This document shows, in pieces, positions 30,976-42,735 of a stretch of 64,000 nt of DNA. The position numbers and the translations under genes were made by a program. Position 1 is the first letter of the stretch. Every line of letters starts with the position of its first letter. The notes below the pieces were generated by a model, which did no database searches, had not been told where the DNA came from, and saw only the letters and a list, made by a program, of their open reading frames with translations. The DNA is from Zhengitettix transpicula (Eukaryota; Arthropoda; Insecta; Orthoptera; Tetrigidae), in contig CM073596.1 of the NCBI GenBank assembly GCA_037074705.1, positions 59,719,619 to 59,783,618 of the forward strand. Reading direction: 5' to 3'.

Positions 30976-31442
30976 TATGCCTTTTCCTCTCTCCGTTTTT
31001 GAACTAAGGTTCCCACAAGCCGAAGTACCTCGGCCCTGTTCTGAGAGGTGTTTTTTCCGGGGTCACAGAGTTTGGGCATACGGTAAGAGTTGTCTGCTAT
31101 TCCCATTGGAATAGTCAGCCAGCTGCCTCCTAAACTGGTCGAGGCACTGAGAATGGAATGCTGCGTCCCCACTGCGAACTCCTCTACCGCTATCGGAAGG
31201 GCGTGGGACAAGTACCCAATGTCCGACCTACTTGATGCAGGTTTTTCTAGGGTTTTCCCTGCAATACTTTTAGGCAAATGCCGGGTAGGATCCTTAAAAT
31301 ATAGCCCGGGGGCCATAGTTAATCCTTGGCTACCTTCCTCTACCCTTCCACATCCCCCCTTTTCAGATCCCTTCCTATGCTCCTAAACGGGAGTTGCCAT
31401 CATGTGGATTACCCTCATGTAGCCTGTTACCCTTAAAAAAAA
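30976..31442 (+). mobile_element. SINE-like element S1, copy 12 (5' truncated)
   Basis: It begins with 'tatgccttttcctctc' immediately after the A-run of copy 11 and runs to TACCCTT plus eight A at 31434-31441. Like copies 6 and 7 it is arranged head to tail with its neighbour. Confidence 0.8.
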
Positions 31443-31717
31443 TCCTAAAAATACATGAATACATTGAAATTTCTTTGTTAAACTTAATTTTGTTACTAAT
31501 ATAGAATAAAAATTATATTAAACATAGAAATAAACCATCGTCCTTTTAGCAGTATCATTGAAAATTAACACACACAATTTCATATAGCTATTTTAAAAAT
31601 AATAATGGCGGGATTGAAAAATAAATTTTCTGTTGTAAAGAATAACAAAAATACACGAAAGGAATGATCTGGTTCTTGCATAATATAAATGATGCTAAAA
31701 GTTTCAGCTGTAATAGG

Positions 31718-31765
<48 letters not shown>

Positions 31766-31858
31766 TTACGCGTCAAAAAAAAACTCGGGAATGTATCCAT
31801 AGTGCTGGATAAAATAGAAGTAATTTATTAAACTATTTAGGAAATTATAACACGGGAA
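31443..31858. other. AT-rich DNA with an (AT)n microsatellite at 31721-31763
   Basis: No gene could be supported in this interval. Confidence 0.5.
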
Positions 31859-32445
31859 TTGTCGACCAGATCGTGCCTCGACGTAGTTCGAGATATTTAT
31901 CGAATTTACTGTGTGATTCGTTTGACCTGTTCGTTGTTTGGCCTCGACACCACGACGTGGCGGAAGTGCACAGGCCTGGTTCGATGGCTCCGACGGGACC
32001 ACGAGGTCGCAGGTACGCACGTGGCTCACATGCACCTTCAAGTTCTTTTAAATCATTTATAATAAGAATATCTAAATAATATTTGTCGTGTAGGAATGTT
32101 GAGGTGCGAGCAGGATGGTGAATGGTGAGACTCGTGCGTCCGCTGTGTCTTAGAGGAATGTGTTACGGTATTGTGTGGGTGGATCCACCAGGCTCAAGTC
32201 GCGTTATCTAAAACACGAACAAGGTCCAGGAAGTGCGAGAAGAAAAAATAATAACACGAGGTTCGTTATATTTTAATATAAAAGTTTACAGAGGTTTTGC
32301 CTTTATTTCAGTAGAAGCAGTTACTCATTGGATTTGTTTTGCACGTTGCAGGTTCCTGGCGTCGTCAAGTGCGAACTTCCTCGTGCTGGAGAGATTCTAG
32401 AGGCGGAGGTCGTGCCGGAGTCTCCGTGTCGAGGAAAGAAGCGGT
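31859..32445 (+). CDS. candidate two-exon transcript, coding status unclear
   Basis: A CpG-rich block (about 31859-32012) ends in a consensus donor, CGCAG|gtacgc. After 339 bases a strong acceptor (ttgttttgcacgttgcag) opens a second block at 32352 that reads VPGVVKCELPRAGEILEAEV and ends at a TGA near 32445. All three frames of the joined sequence stay open over much of the second block, so the true frame is unclear; one gives a start ATG at 31984 and a product of only 25 residues. A further donor 'gtgat|gtaaac' near 32447 would let the second exon be internal. The local GC and CpG rise supports a transcribed or promoter-near region. The tandem array begins 3.3 kb downstream on the same strand. 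Confidence 0.3.
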
Positions 32446-34084
32446 GATGTAAACCTTTTCTCTTGCTTTCACACCTCACTAATTCACTCGAAATTGTAAT
32501 GGTTTTTCTTCTCTGAAACGCCCATTTACAGGACCTTAAAATTACTCGTCAAGAATATTTGTCTGGAAGATTTGTTAAATGAAATTATATTCATAAATTA
32601 ATTAGAATTAATTGTTCATAGCTATTTTTGGTTCAACTTGGCAACAAGGACAATTTATATTTAAATATTATTTAAGCTGAAAAGGTGGTTATTCCAAGGG
32701 CAGAAATTTTCAAAATGGCCTCCAATTAATTTCCTTGTTTCAACTTTGTTCTCATATTCCTTTGCTCAGGTTCTTTATGAAGCTTCCACAAACTTTGCAT
32801 ACTAGTTTTCCAGTATCGGCCATCTTATATTATTACTTGTAAATGTTGAAGCATTCTTGTCCTTATAATTGCCACATCTTGATACTTTGAAACATGTCGT
32901 TCGGTGATTTTTATTTTTTTGAGATAAACCACAACAGAAAGTGTGTAATCATCCACAGGTTGAGCGACTCAGGTCAAAATTTTTATTTCCATGTCTCTCT
33001 CACAACTCTGCAGTGGAGGCTCCAGCATCCGCCATACCTCAGATGCATAATGTTGCAATGTTGAGGAACTTCCTTCTGATGCCCAAAAGCTTCTTCCAGT
33101 GCCATTATTTCAAACTAAAAGGAAACCCTGTCCCTGAATCTGTTCAAAGTCACAACATGCAGATCATTTTTGATTTCACTTCCCTTTAGGCATTGAAGGT
33201 ATCCTCGACTATTTTGGGTCGAGAATAATCACATTTTTGTATAAAAGTTTCCACTGTAATGTGCTTTGGATTGCACAGTTTAGAGATAAAATGCAGTGAG
33301 CCATATTATTGGATTATTGATAACTTTTTCTCAACTTTCTATGCATTTTATTGCATTTCTGATTTCTTTAGTCATCTTTCTTGCTGTTTCCACATTCTCA
33401 AAATTGTAGTTTTGTTTTTGCCTCATTCACAGACTTGAACATGAACATTTTACAAGGCTTCAAGGGTTTGGACATGATTTGTACATAAATTATAATAATG
33501 CCTTTATTGGAATATTTCATTATATTACTTCAACATTTGTTAATTCATTATGGGTCTCATTCTGTCAGTTCAGTAGTTGAATATTAATGGCTGATAAGTA
33601 TGTGAATACTATATATGTTATAATAGAAAATGTTAGTTATATTTTTTAGTTTGATTTTACAGTATTTTAACATTGCCTGGGAAATTCTCTCTTCTTCAGA
33701 ATAAATAAGCCCAGATCCTTATAGCATATGTGAGTAAGGAGTGGATTTATGCAAGTCAACTAATATTTAATTTCAAATAATTGTGAGAGGTTAATTTGAT
33801 TGACTGGTTTTGTTCATCATTTAATGTTCTTTAATACAATATTCTTGGATTTTTATTTTTATTTTCAGGGTTTTTCTCCAGTTGATGATAGACATTTCTT
33901 TTAAGTGCTTGCAAAATGTTTAATTATAGTTAAAATAAATGTATGTGGTTATATTTAATATAATTCGGTAAGGCTCTTTTCTACATTGTGGTTTTATCTC
34001 TTTTACCAAAATTTCCTTTAAAACTAACTTTCATGCTTTGTCTTACATTTCAATGTTGAAACGTACTGGTTAAAGTTGACAGAC
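32446..34084. other. AT-rich intergenic DNA
   Basis: An 82-codon + frame at 32941-33189 begins with GTG and has normal complexity on both strands but no recognised motif or splice context. Nothing else was found. Confidence 0.4.
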
Positions 34085-34385
34085 AAAATGAAGTGATGGT
34101 TTAAATAACACACATTGTTTCTGGAAACTTTGTTCCTTTCTTCATCCACACAACAATTAACGTACAAACTGATAACTATGAAACTCAACAATAGCTACAT
34201 TCCCTTATTGTTAGATTTAATTTCACATTTTTGTTGAGTTTAAGGTTCACTTTTGAGCTCATCAACTGTATTCTGCAGTTATGTCTCTCAGGGCACTTGT
34301 GTTTTTAATATACTGACAACAGAACCAACGATTCCAGAAACGTTATGTGGTATTTCTATCACATCATTTTGTCTGTAATTTTGTT
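34085..34385 (+). mobile_element. hammerhead-type small element with two facing degenerate cores (H9, H10)
   Basis: The minus strand at 34111-34145 has ATGAAGA...GAAACAATGTG and the plus strand at 34313-34343 has CTGACAA...TTCCAGAAACG, both one or two bases off the hammerhead core. The interior ('gaaactcaacaatagctaca', 'cccttattgtta', 'tatgtctctcagggc') is homologous to 10790-10930. The flank 'gtggtatttctatcacatca' matches the outer flank of H6. Confidence 0.5.
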
Positions 34386-35732
34386 CCTTTATCTAATTAC
34401 TTAATTATTATACTTAACCTGTAGAAGTAGGAATTTCCTTTATTTTCTTCTGTAGTGAATAATAAACAAATTATTATATATATAATTTTAAGTTTCAAAA
34501 TTCCTGATATGCAGTTTTACAGCTTCATTCCAGTACTCGTATTATAGTAATATTTTTATTCCGATTGACACCAAAGTAGCTTCTGTTCTGGTCTCTTCCT
34601 CAAAATGAAATTTGCACCCTACAAGTTCTCATACAGGTTTCATATAAATGAATGTCATTCACATTTATGCTAAATTGCCTTTCAACAATGTTTGGACTTG
34701 ACATTCATTAATCATAAGTTGTATTTATCCAGAATGTGGAATCTCAATATTTTCAAATAATTTATCGCATAAAAACCAATCCTTCATTTGACATTTATCA
34801 ACTCAATTTCAAATTTTTTTATATTTTTAAAGATTTTATATAACAAGAAACTTCTTATTGTATACATTCATTCATGTAATGGACCCTGTTATTCAGTTTT
34901 CAATTTCCAATGGTAAATTCTCTGAATGTATATTAGAAGTCTCTTAGGAGTTTCCTGTTCTTTTTTCATTATGAATTAAATTTCCATATGCGGTAAATAG
35001 AGATAGTTGATGGCTTACATAAAATTGATGGTGTGTGTCTGCATGTCAGACATATCAGATTCATTGACCACCTTCCTCAGGAGAGACTCTGTGTGGTTGG
35101 CCCACCTGCTACACTCACCCTAATCATTTTCTGTTTACTCTCAGTATCAAATATGTGTGTGCAGTAAAAGTTTATAAATTCATCGAACACATCCCCTTGT
35201 GAATAAGATTTCCAATTCTAATTTCTAGCATCCTATTCATATGTGACCATATTTCGAAATTTACATCTTAATATGTTTGGAAAAGTCTTGGGTTCTGAAT
35301 GACTCAGACCAGCCTTTTCAATACAAAAAAAATTGTTCATTTTCTTATGAACATATAGACATCTACCAATGGCGCTGTTTTAGTCACTTGATTAATAATA
35401 TAACAAAATTCTGTGTCCCGCTGAGGTAAGATTCAATAAAGTCAACTCCTTTATTCCTTACCACATTGTCAACGAAATTTGTAACTAATCTCAATTTAAA
35501 CATCCAACTAATGAAGTAGGATTGTGGTGAATACAGAAATAACATTTATAGTTGACTGACCTCTGCTGAGACTGAACTGGTTGGTTTTATAATTATATTT
35601 TATTTTTATTACAAATCCTGTAATTCCATACTGTAAAATTCTATTTCTTACATCAGTAACACCTCCCATATGTCTATAATTTCCTGAATGTTTTCTATAC
35701 ATCTTTTCTATATATCTACTTCTATTTTAAAG
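34386..35732. other. AT-rich intergenic DNA upstream of the tandem array
   Basis: No gene, RNA or element could be supported. Confidence 0.5.
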
Positions 35733-38700
35733 GAATACCACAAATTCAATCTCTTCGTTGTCCATTTACTCAATTAGTGGCTCTATCAGGCCTTTGAGAG
35801 TCGCAACATCTTTGACACTAGGTTCAATCTTTCTTCATATAGCCAACAAACCTCCACACCGGGATAAGGAATATACACAATAAATATTTGGTAACAAAAA
35901 GGAAAGGGGGGGGGGGAAATTGAGTGTTCCTTGTAAATGAATTCAGCTTCACTATTCAGGATAGGTGAATTTCTCCAAATACTCTGTAGGCTTTGACCTA
36001 TTTCTTCAAGAGACTCGCATCTCTTGTGCTGTGTCGGCCAGCATGAGGGTTGAGTTTCTCTTGGAAAAATAGGTTAATTTCTCCAGAATATTTGAAGGAT
36101 TTTCCCGTCTCTGAATGTCGAAGTTGACCTTAAATATGAGGTAAACCTCACACTTTCTGTCGTTAGCCAAACACACGATTGCGTTTCTTTTTGGAAATTC
36201 CTGACCTGCTTCTGAACCTCCACGCAATCTCTTAACCGTCTATTGTGTTGTCCAACAGGAAAGGCTGCAATTTTTGTGGATTATTTTTCCTTTGTTAGGT
36301 CCATTGACGCCTGCCATTTATTCTAATTAAACCATTTAACCAAACTTTCCAGTCATATGAAGGCACTCACGAGCACTGACTCGCCTGATATTAACCTTCA
36401 AGCATCCAAACAGAGTTTCTGCCGTCTTACGAACAATCACAATGTTGTTATCGTCAGGAATTCTGTGACAATATGGATGACCAAATATTTTAACACTTCA
36501 GGGTTTATGCTGCCTTAATAACTGCCATTTCACTATAAAATAGTTGTGGATTCTCTATCAAAATTTCCATCAATTCCTCTTTTTTTCTCATCTTTCAGCA
36601 ATGCCTGATTATTTATTATTTAATTAAATTTCTCCTATTGTTTTTAACTTTTTACTTTTCACGTATCTTCGGCACAAGTTAAAAAAATTTACAACAAGGA
36701 ATGTCTGAAGAAATGATTCATAGAAGCCCAGAGTTACCTCCATCTTTCAATGTATTTCAATTTTTACATAGTTGAAAGTTTCAGTAAATCGCAGATTTTC
36801 GAAATAATATTACAAATGGGTTCGGTTAAGAGACGCTTCGAAATTTCTTACATTTGAAATATCTGGAGGGACAAAGAATCGCCGATGAAGATAAGGAACG
36901 TCGTGACATCTCCGGCAGCAACGTTCTACAATGGTTCTTCTTGACTACAAGATACTACTACAACACCATCAGCATCTATGGTCAAGGCTGCGAACGATAT
37001 CCTCCAAGTCTTCACTTGATTGTCTGCAGCCACGACCGTCAGATGAAAAAAGACAAATAAATGTCTTGGCTTTCCTTAAACAAGATGATGTTCCAGGATG
37101 CTTTTTGTCCTCACTTCAGAATATGTTAAACGGATTCCTCGTCGTTTTTCTACATTAAATGAGCCGAGTCTTGATGTACTTAATTTTATTCTCGTCGAGG
37201 TCGCATCGTTCATATAGAATTTTCTTGCTATCGTCCGAGGAGAGTTGATCTTCCTCCAACCGTACTCGTGTCTTCATGTGAGAGACTTTAAGGAGGCTGA
37301 AGTCCCTGGCAAGCTTGTAGACATTCTGCCTTCTACGGACTACGAGGGTACCACGTGTGAGCTCTACGACTGTCTCTTCTTTGGGCTCAATCCAGCGATT
37401 TGGACTTCACAGCGGCTACAGGACTTTTATTATTACTCTGCTCGTGACTTTAAAATCTGTTATTTTTATTTTATCTTTGCGTTATGAGTAATTGGTTGTT
37501 TTGAGTCATTAGTTTTATTTTATTCTAATAGAACACTTCTTGATTTAGATTGCTTATAATTTCTGTTTGTGTATGTGAGGTAATTCACACTGTTCACTGT
37601 TTAATTTATTTCATTTTTAACACTTAACATTTAGTTGAATGTGTGTGTGTTCCAGATAACTTCCTGTAGGAAGTGAAGCTTCCTTGAGGAGATGCCGAAA
37701 GAAGGAACTTTTTATTCTCATTTCTGTCAATCTGAATTCAGGTTCAAAATTTTTCAGTTTTTTTTAGGAAACAGAGGACTTTTTTTGTCAGTATTTGATG
37801 AGGAAGATTGATGAGTGTTGATTAAAAACGCTTACATGGAATTGGAGGCAATTTTCTAAGGTCAGACTTTATCCAAACCTTCGTGTTACCTCCTTAATGT
37901 TTTAGTTCTGTAGTAAATGGTTTTTCTTGATTTCTTGTTTAAGCCTGTGAACCGTTTCTGAGCCTGCGACGTGTCCTTGGTTATTTTCCTGCAAGGACGT
38001 CATCAAACATTTCAAAGTAGTGTATGGAAATTTTCATTCAAAGGTTAGTTCAGATCTTTATTTATTGATGTACCAAAACTTAATAAATTCACGTTTCTTC
38101 TGAGTACCCAAAAAGTTACAAATTGTTTCTTGAATTGTGTTACATGGCGGCTGATGTCCTTACTGGCGGCTCTACAAAATAGAAACATTCCAGAAGGTCG
38201 ACATGGATGAAATTAGCCTCTGATGATGAGACCGTCTCATGGAGGAGTGATGCAGGATTATATTTTGTAGGTGACGACGTAAAATTATTCTTTATGTTAA
38301 AAATGAAATCTCTGCTATTGACGTGCAAAGATACACGTTGACCAATGTCTAGGACCATCATCATTTAATCTAAGTTATTTTCTTTTGTTTTCATATATTC
38401 ATGATTTAATAGTGTGGAAAACCAACTTGTTCATTAGCCGTCGCTGGTATTAGCGTAATTATCACTCCTGAGGACAACGAACATGACGTAGTGAGTTTTT
38501 CTATTCTTCTCAGCCTAATTGAAATGAATCGCTCAAGTGACAGTAGATTGAAATTAAATTGTTTATATTTTGTTTCATGTTAAGTAAAAACCACCATCCA
38601 CTGAGTTTCTGTCGAACTAATCCTCTATGTCAAACACTACTCGGATAAGAGAAATAGAGTTGTTTTTGTAATATTTTCAGCATTAATTTTCTGCCCTGTT

Positions 38701-39233
38701 CCAAACTACACATTATATTACATTAGCCTCGCTTCTATGCGCCTGTTGTGCAGGCATCCCAAGTTGCACTTGTACGTTTAGTTGCCTACGTACAAGGGGG
38801 TTTAGATGGTAAAATCTATAAGACCCCTGAATGACGGATACAAACAATAAAACTTTGCCAATTTACAATTGTGGTCCACATAAGGATGGAATATCCTCAG
38901 TCACACATTCATTCTCTCACAATAGATATTTATTTATTCAGGCAACATGTCAATATCTATTCTTCAGTTAATTTATTTCCTATTTCTTAGCTAGTCAATG
39001 TATTAATTTATTTTCCTCCCACTATTAAATATTCAACTTTGCCTAGATCTTTAAAATTGATAAGAAATTTAGTAAAATTCTCCACCCATTCATTTATGTC
39101 TATTTACAATTTTCACCTGGCTTTCTATTTCCCTTTCACTTAATCACTTTCTCAGTTATTCCTCAAGGTGTTTCCTTTTACTTGTATTGGGTTTTTTGAA
39201 CCTGAACTATTATTCCTCTGCTTCTCGTCTACT
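35733..39233 (+). repeat. array unit 1 (3501 bp)
   Basis: This unit has the type A central segment (about 36975-37260) and shares about 1 kb (37353-38340) with unit 2 with one difference noticed, which points to recent duplication or gene conversion between units 1 and 2. A 53-codon frame (36358-36519) reads MKALTSTDSPDINLQ and so on. Confidence 0.85.
38194..38834 (+). CDS. candidate 3' coding exons of unit 1 (X-Y-Z)
   Basis: Block X 38194-38270, block Y 38438-38490 and block Z 38754-38834 keep the same phases as in unit 4. X reads STWMKLASDDETVSWRSDAG, Y contains VAGISVIITPEDNEHDV and Z ends GGLDGKIYKTPE-stop. AATAAA follows at 38846-38851. All splice GT and AG bases are present. Confidence 0.35.
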
Positions 39234-42200
39234 GAATACCACAAATTCAATCTCTTAGTTGTCCATTTACTCAATTAGTGGCTCTATCAGGCCCTTGAGA
39301 GTGACAACATCTTTGGAACTACTTTCAATCCTTCATCATATCGTCCACAAACCTCCACACCACGATGAGGAATGTACACAATAAATATTTTGTAACAAAA
39401 AGGAAAGGGGGGTGGGAAATTGAGTGTTCCTTGTAAATGAATTCAGCTTCACCATTCAGGATAGGTGAATTTCTCCAAATACTCTGTAGGCTTTGACCTA
39501 TTTCTTCAGGAGACTCGCATCTCTTGTGCTGTGTCGGCCAGCATGAGGGTTGAGTTTCTCTTGGAAAAATAGGTTAATTTCTCCAGAATATTTGAAGGAT
39601 TTTCACGTTTCTGAATGTCGATGTTGATCTTAAATATGAGGTAAACCTCACACTTTCTATCGTTAGCCAAACACACGATTGCGTTTCTTTTTGAAAATTC
39701 CTGACCTGCTTCTGAACCATCACGCAATCTCTTAACCGTCTATTGTGTTGTCCAACAGGAAAGGCTGCAATTTTTGTGGATTATTTTTCCTTTGTTAGGT
39801 CCATTGACGCCTACCATTTATTCTAATTAAACCATTTAACCAAACTTTCCAGTCATATGGAGGCTCCAACGAGCACTGTCTCGCCTGATATTAACCTTAA
39901 AGCATCCAAACAGAGTTGCTGCCGTCTTAGGAACAATCACAATGTTGTTATCGTCAGAAAATCTGTAACAATATGGAAGACCAGATATTTTAACACTTCA
40001 AGGTTTATGCTGCCTTAATAACTGCCATTTCACTATAAAATAGTTGTGGATTCTCTATCAAAATTTCCATCAATTTCTCTTTTTTTCTCATCTTTCAACA
40101 ATGCCTCATTATTTATCATTTAACTAAATTTCTCCCACTGTTTTTAACTTTTTTCTTTTCATGTTACTTTGGCACAAGTTAGAAAAATTTACAGCAAGGC
40201 ATGTCTGAAGATATGATTCATAGAAGCCCAGAGTTACCTCCATCTTTCAATGTATTTCAATTTTTACATAGTTGAAAGTTTCAGTAAATCACCGATTTTC
40301 GAATGAATATTCCAAATGGGTGTGGTTAAGAGAAGCTTCGACCTTTCAATAATTTGTAATATCTTGGGGGACGAAGAATCGCCGATGAAGATAAGGAACG
40401 TCGTGACATCTCCGGCAGCAACGTTCTACAATGTTTCTTCTTGTCTACCAGCAACTACTACGACGCCATCAACATCTATGGTCAATGATGCGAACGATAT
40501 CCTCCAAGTCTTCACTTGATTGTCTGCAGCCACGACCGTCAGATGACAAAGGACAAATAATCGTCTTGGCTTTCCTTAAAGAACATAATGTTCCAGGATG
40601 CTTTTTGTCCTCACTTCGGAATATGTTAAACGGATTCCTCGTCGGTCTTTACATTAAATGAGCTGAGTCTTGATGTACCTAATTTTATTCTCGTCCAAGT
40701 CGCATCGTTCATATTGAATTTTTTTGCTATCGTCCGAGGTGACTTGGTTTTTTTGTCCATCGTACTCGTGTCTTCATGTGAGAGATTGTAAGGAGGCTGC
40801 TTCCCTTTGAAAGCTCGTAGACATTCTGCCTTCTACGGACTACGAGGGAACCACGTGTGAGCTCTACGACTGTCTCTTCTTTGGGCTCAATCCAGCGATT
40901 TGGACTTCACAGCGGCTACAGGACTTTTATTATTACTCTGCTCGTGACTTTAAAATCTGTTATTTTTATTTTATCTTTGCGTTATGAGTAATTGGTTGTT
41001 TTGAGTCATTAGTTTTATTTTATTCTAATAGAACACTTCTTGATTTAGATTGCTTATAATTTCTGTTTGTGTATGTGAGGTAATTCACACTGTTCACTGT
41101 TTAATTTATTTCATTTTTAACACTTAACATTTAGTTGAATGTGTGTGTGTTCCAGATAACTTCCTGTAGGAAGTGAAGCTTCCTTGAGGAGATGCCGAAA
41201 GAAGGAACTTTTTATTCTCATTTCTGTCAATCTGAATTCAGGTTCAAAATTTTTCAGTTTTTTTTAGGAAACAGAGGACTTTTTTTGTCAGTATTTGATG
41301 AGGAAGATTGATGAGTGTTGATTAAAAACGCTTACATGGAATTGGAGGCAATTTTCTAAGGTCAGACTTGATCCAAACCTTCGTGTTACCTCCTTAATGT
41401 TTTAGTTCTGTAGTAAATGGTTTTTCTTGATTTCTTGTTTAAGCCTGTGAACCGTTTCTGAGCCTGCGACGTGTCCTTGGTTATTTTCCTGCAAGGACGT
41501 CATCAAACATTTCAAAGTAGTGTATGGAAATTTTCATTCAAAGGTTAGTTCAGATCTTTATTTATTGATGTACCAAAACTTAATAAATTCACGTTTCTTC
41601 TGAGTACCCAAAAAGTTACAAATTGTTTCTTGAATTGTGTTACATGGCGGCTGATGTCCTTACTGGCGGCTCTACAAAATAGAAACATTCCAGAAGGTCG
41701 ACATGGATGAAATTAGCCTCTGATGATGAGACCGTCTCATGGAGGAGTGATGCAGGATTATATTTTGTAGGTGACGACGTAAAATTATTCTTTATGTTAA
41801 AAATGAAATCTCTGCTATTGACGTGCAAAGATACACGTTGTTCAATGTCTAAGATGATAATTTAATTTAATTTATTTGCTTTTGTTTTCATATATATTTA
41901 TGATTTAATTGTGTGGAAAACCAACTTGTTCATTAGCCGTCGCTGGTATTAATGTAAATATCACTCCTGAGGACAACGAACATGACGTAGTGAGTTTTTC
42001 TATTCTTCTCAGCCTAATTGAAATGAATCGCTCAAGTGACAGTAGATTGAAATTAAATTGTTTATATTTTGTTTCATGTTAAGTAAAAACCACCATCCAC
42101 TGAGTTTCTGTCGAACTAATCCTCTATGTCAAACACTACTCGGATAAGAGAAATAGAGTTGTTTTTGTAATATTTTCAGCATTAATTTTCTGCCCTGTTC

Positions 42201-42735
42201 CAAACTACACATTATATTACATTAGCCTCGCTTCTATGCGCCTGTTGTGCAGGCATCCCAAGTTGCACTTGTACGATTAGTTGCCTACGTACAAGGTGGT
42301 TTAGATGGTGAAATCTATAAGACCCCTGAATGACGGATACCAACAATAAGCATTTGCTAATTTACAATTGTGGCCCACATAAGGATGGAATATCCTCTAC
42401 GTCACACATTCATTCTCTCACAATAGATATTTATTTATTCAGGCAACATGTCAATATCTATTCTTCAGTTAATTTATTTCCTATTTCTTAGCTAGTCAAT
42501 GTATTAATTTATTTTCCTCCCACGATTTATTGTTCCACTTTGTCTAGATCTAAAAAATTGATAAGAAATTAAGCAAAATTCTCCACCCATTCATTTATGT
42601 TTGTTAACAATTTGCTCATGGCTTTCTATTTCTCTATCACTTAATCTCTTACTCAGTTATTCCCTCAAGGTGTTTCCCTTTTCTCCGGTTGGGTTTTTCG
42701 ACCCTGAACTATTATTCATATCCTTCTCGTCTACT
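39234..42735 (+). repeat. array unit 2 (3502 bp)
   Basis: Type A central segment. Near-identical to unit 1 over 40853-41840. The early 53-codon frame at 39858 reads MEAPTSTVSPDINLKASKQS and is intact. Confidence 0.85.
41694..42333 (+). CDS. candidate 3' coding exons of unit 2 (X-Y-Z)
   Basis: X 41694-41770, Y 41937-41989, Z 42253-42333. Y reads VAGINVNITPEDNEHDV and Z ends GGLDGEIYKTPE-stop. In the usual AATAAA place the sequence is 'caacaataagcat', so the polyadenylation signal is changed to AATAAG in this unit. Confidence 0.35.

Noticed and set aside
32941..33189. 82-codon + frame containing SHNSAVEAPASAIPQ
   Set aside because: Starts at GTG, no splice or start context and no recognised motif; the minus strand is equally protein-like in parts.
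36006..36227. 73-codon minus-strand frame repeated in array units (containing AGQEF and KRNAIVCL)
   Set aside because: It is open in units 1-4 and 6 but stopped in units 5 and 7, and the + strand there carries a plausible acceptor; conservation is explained by the tandem duplication.
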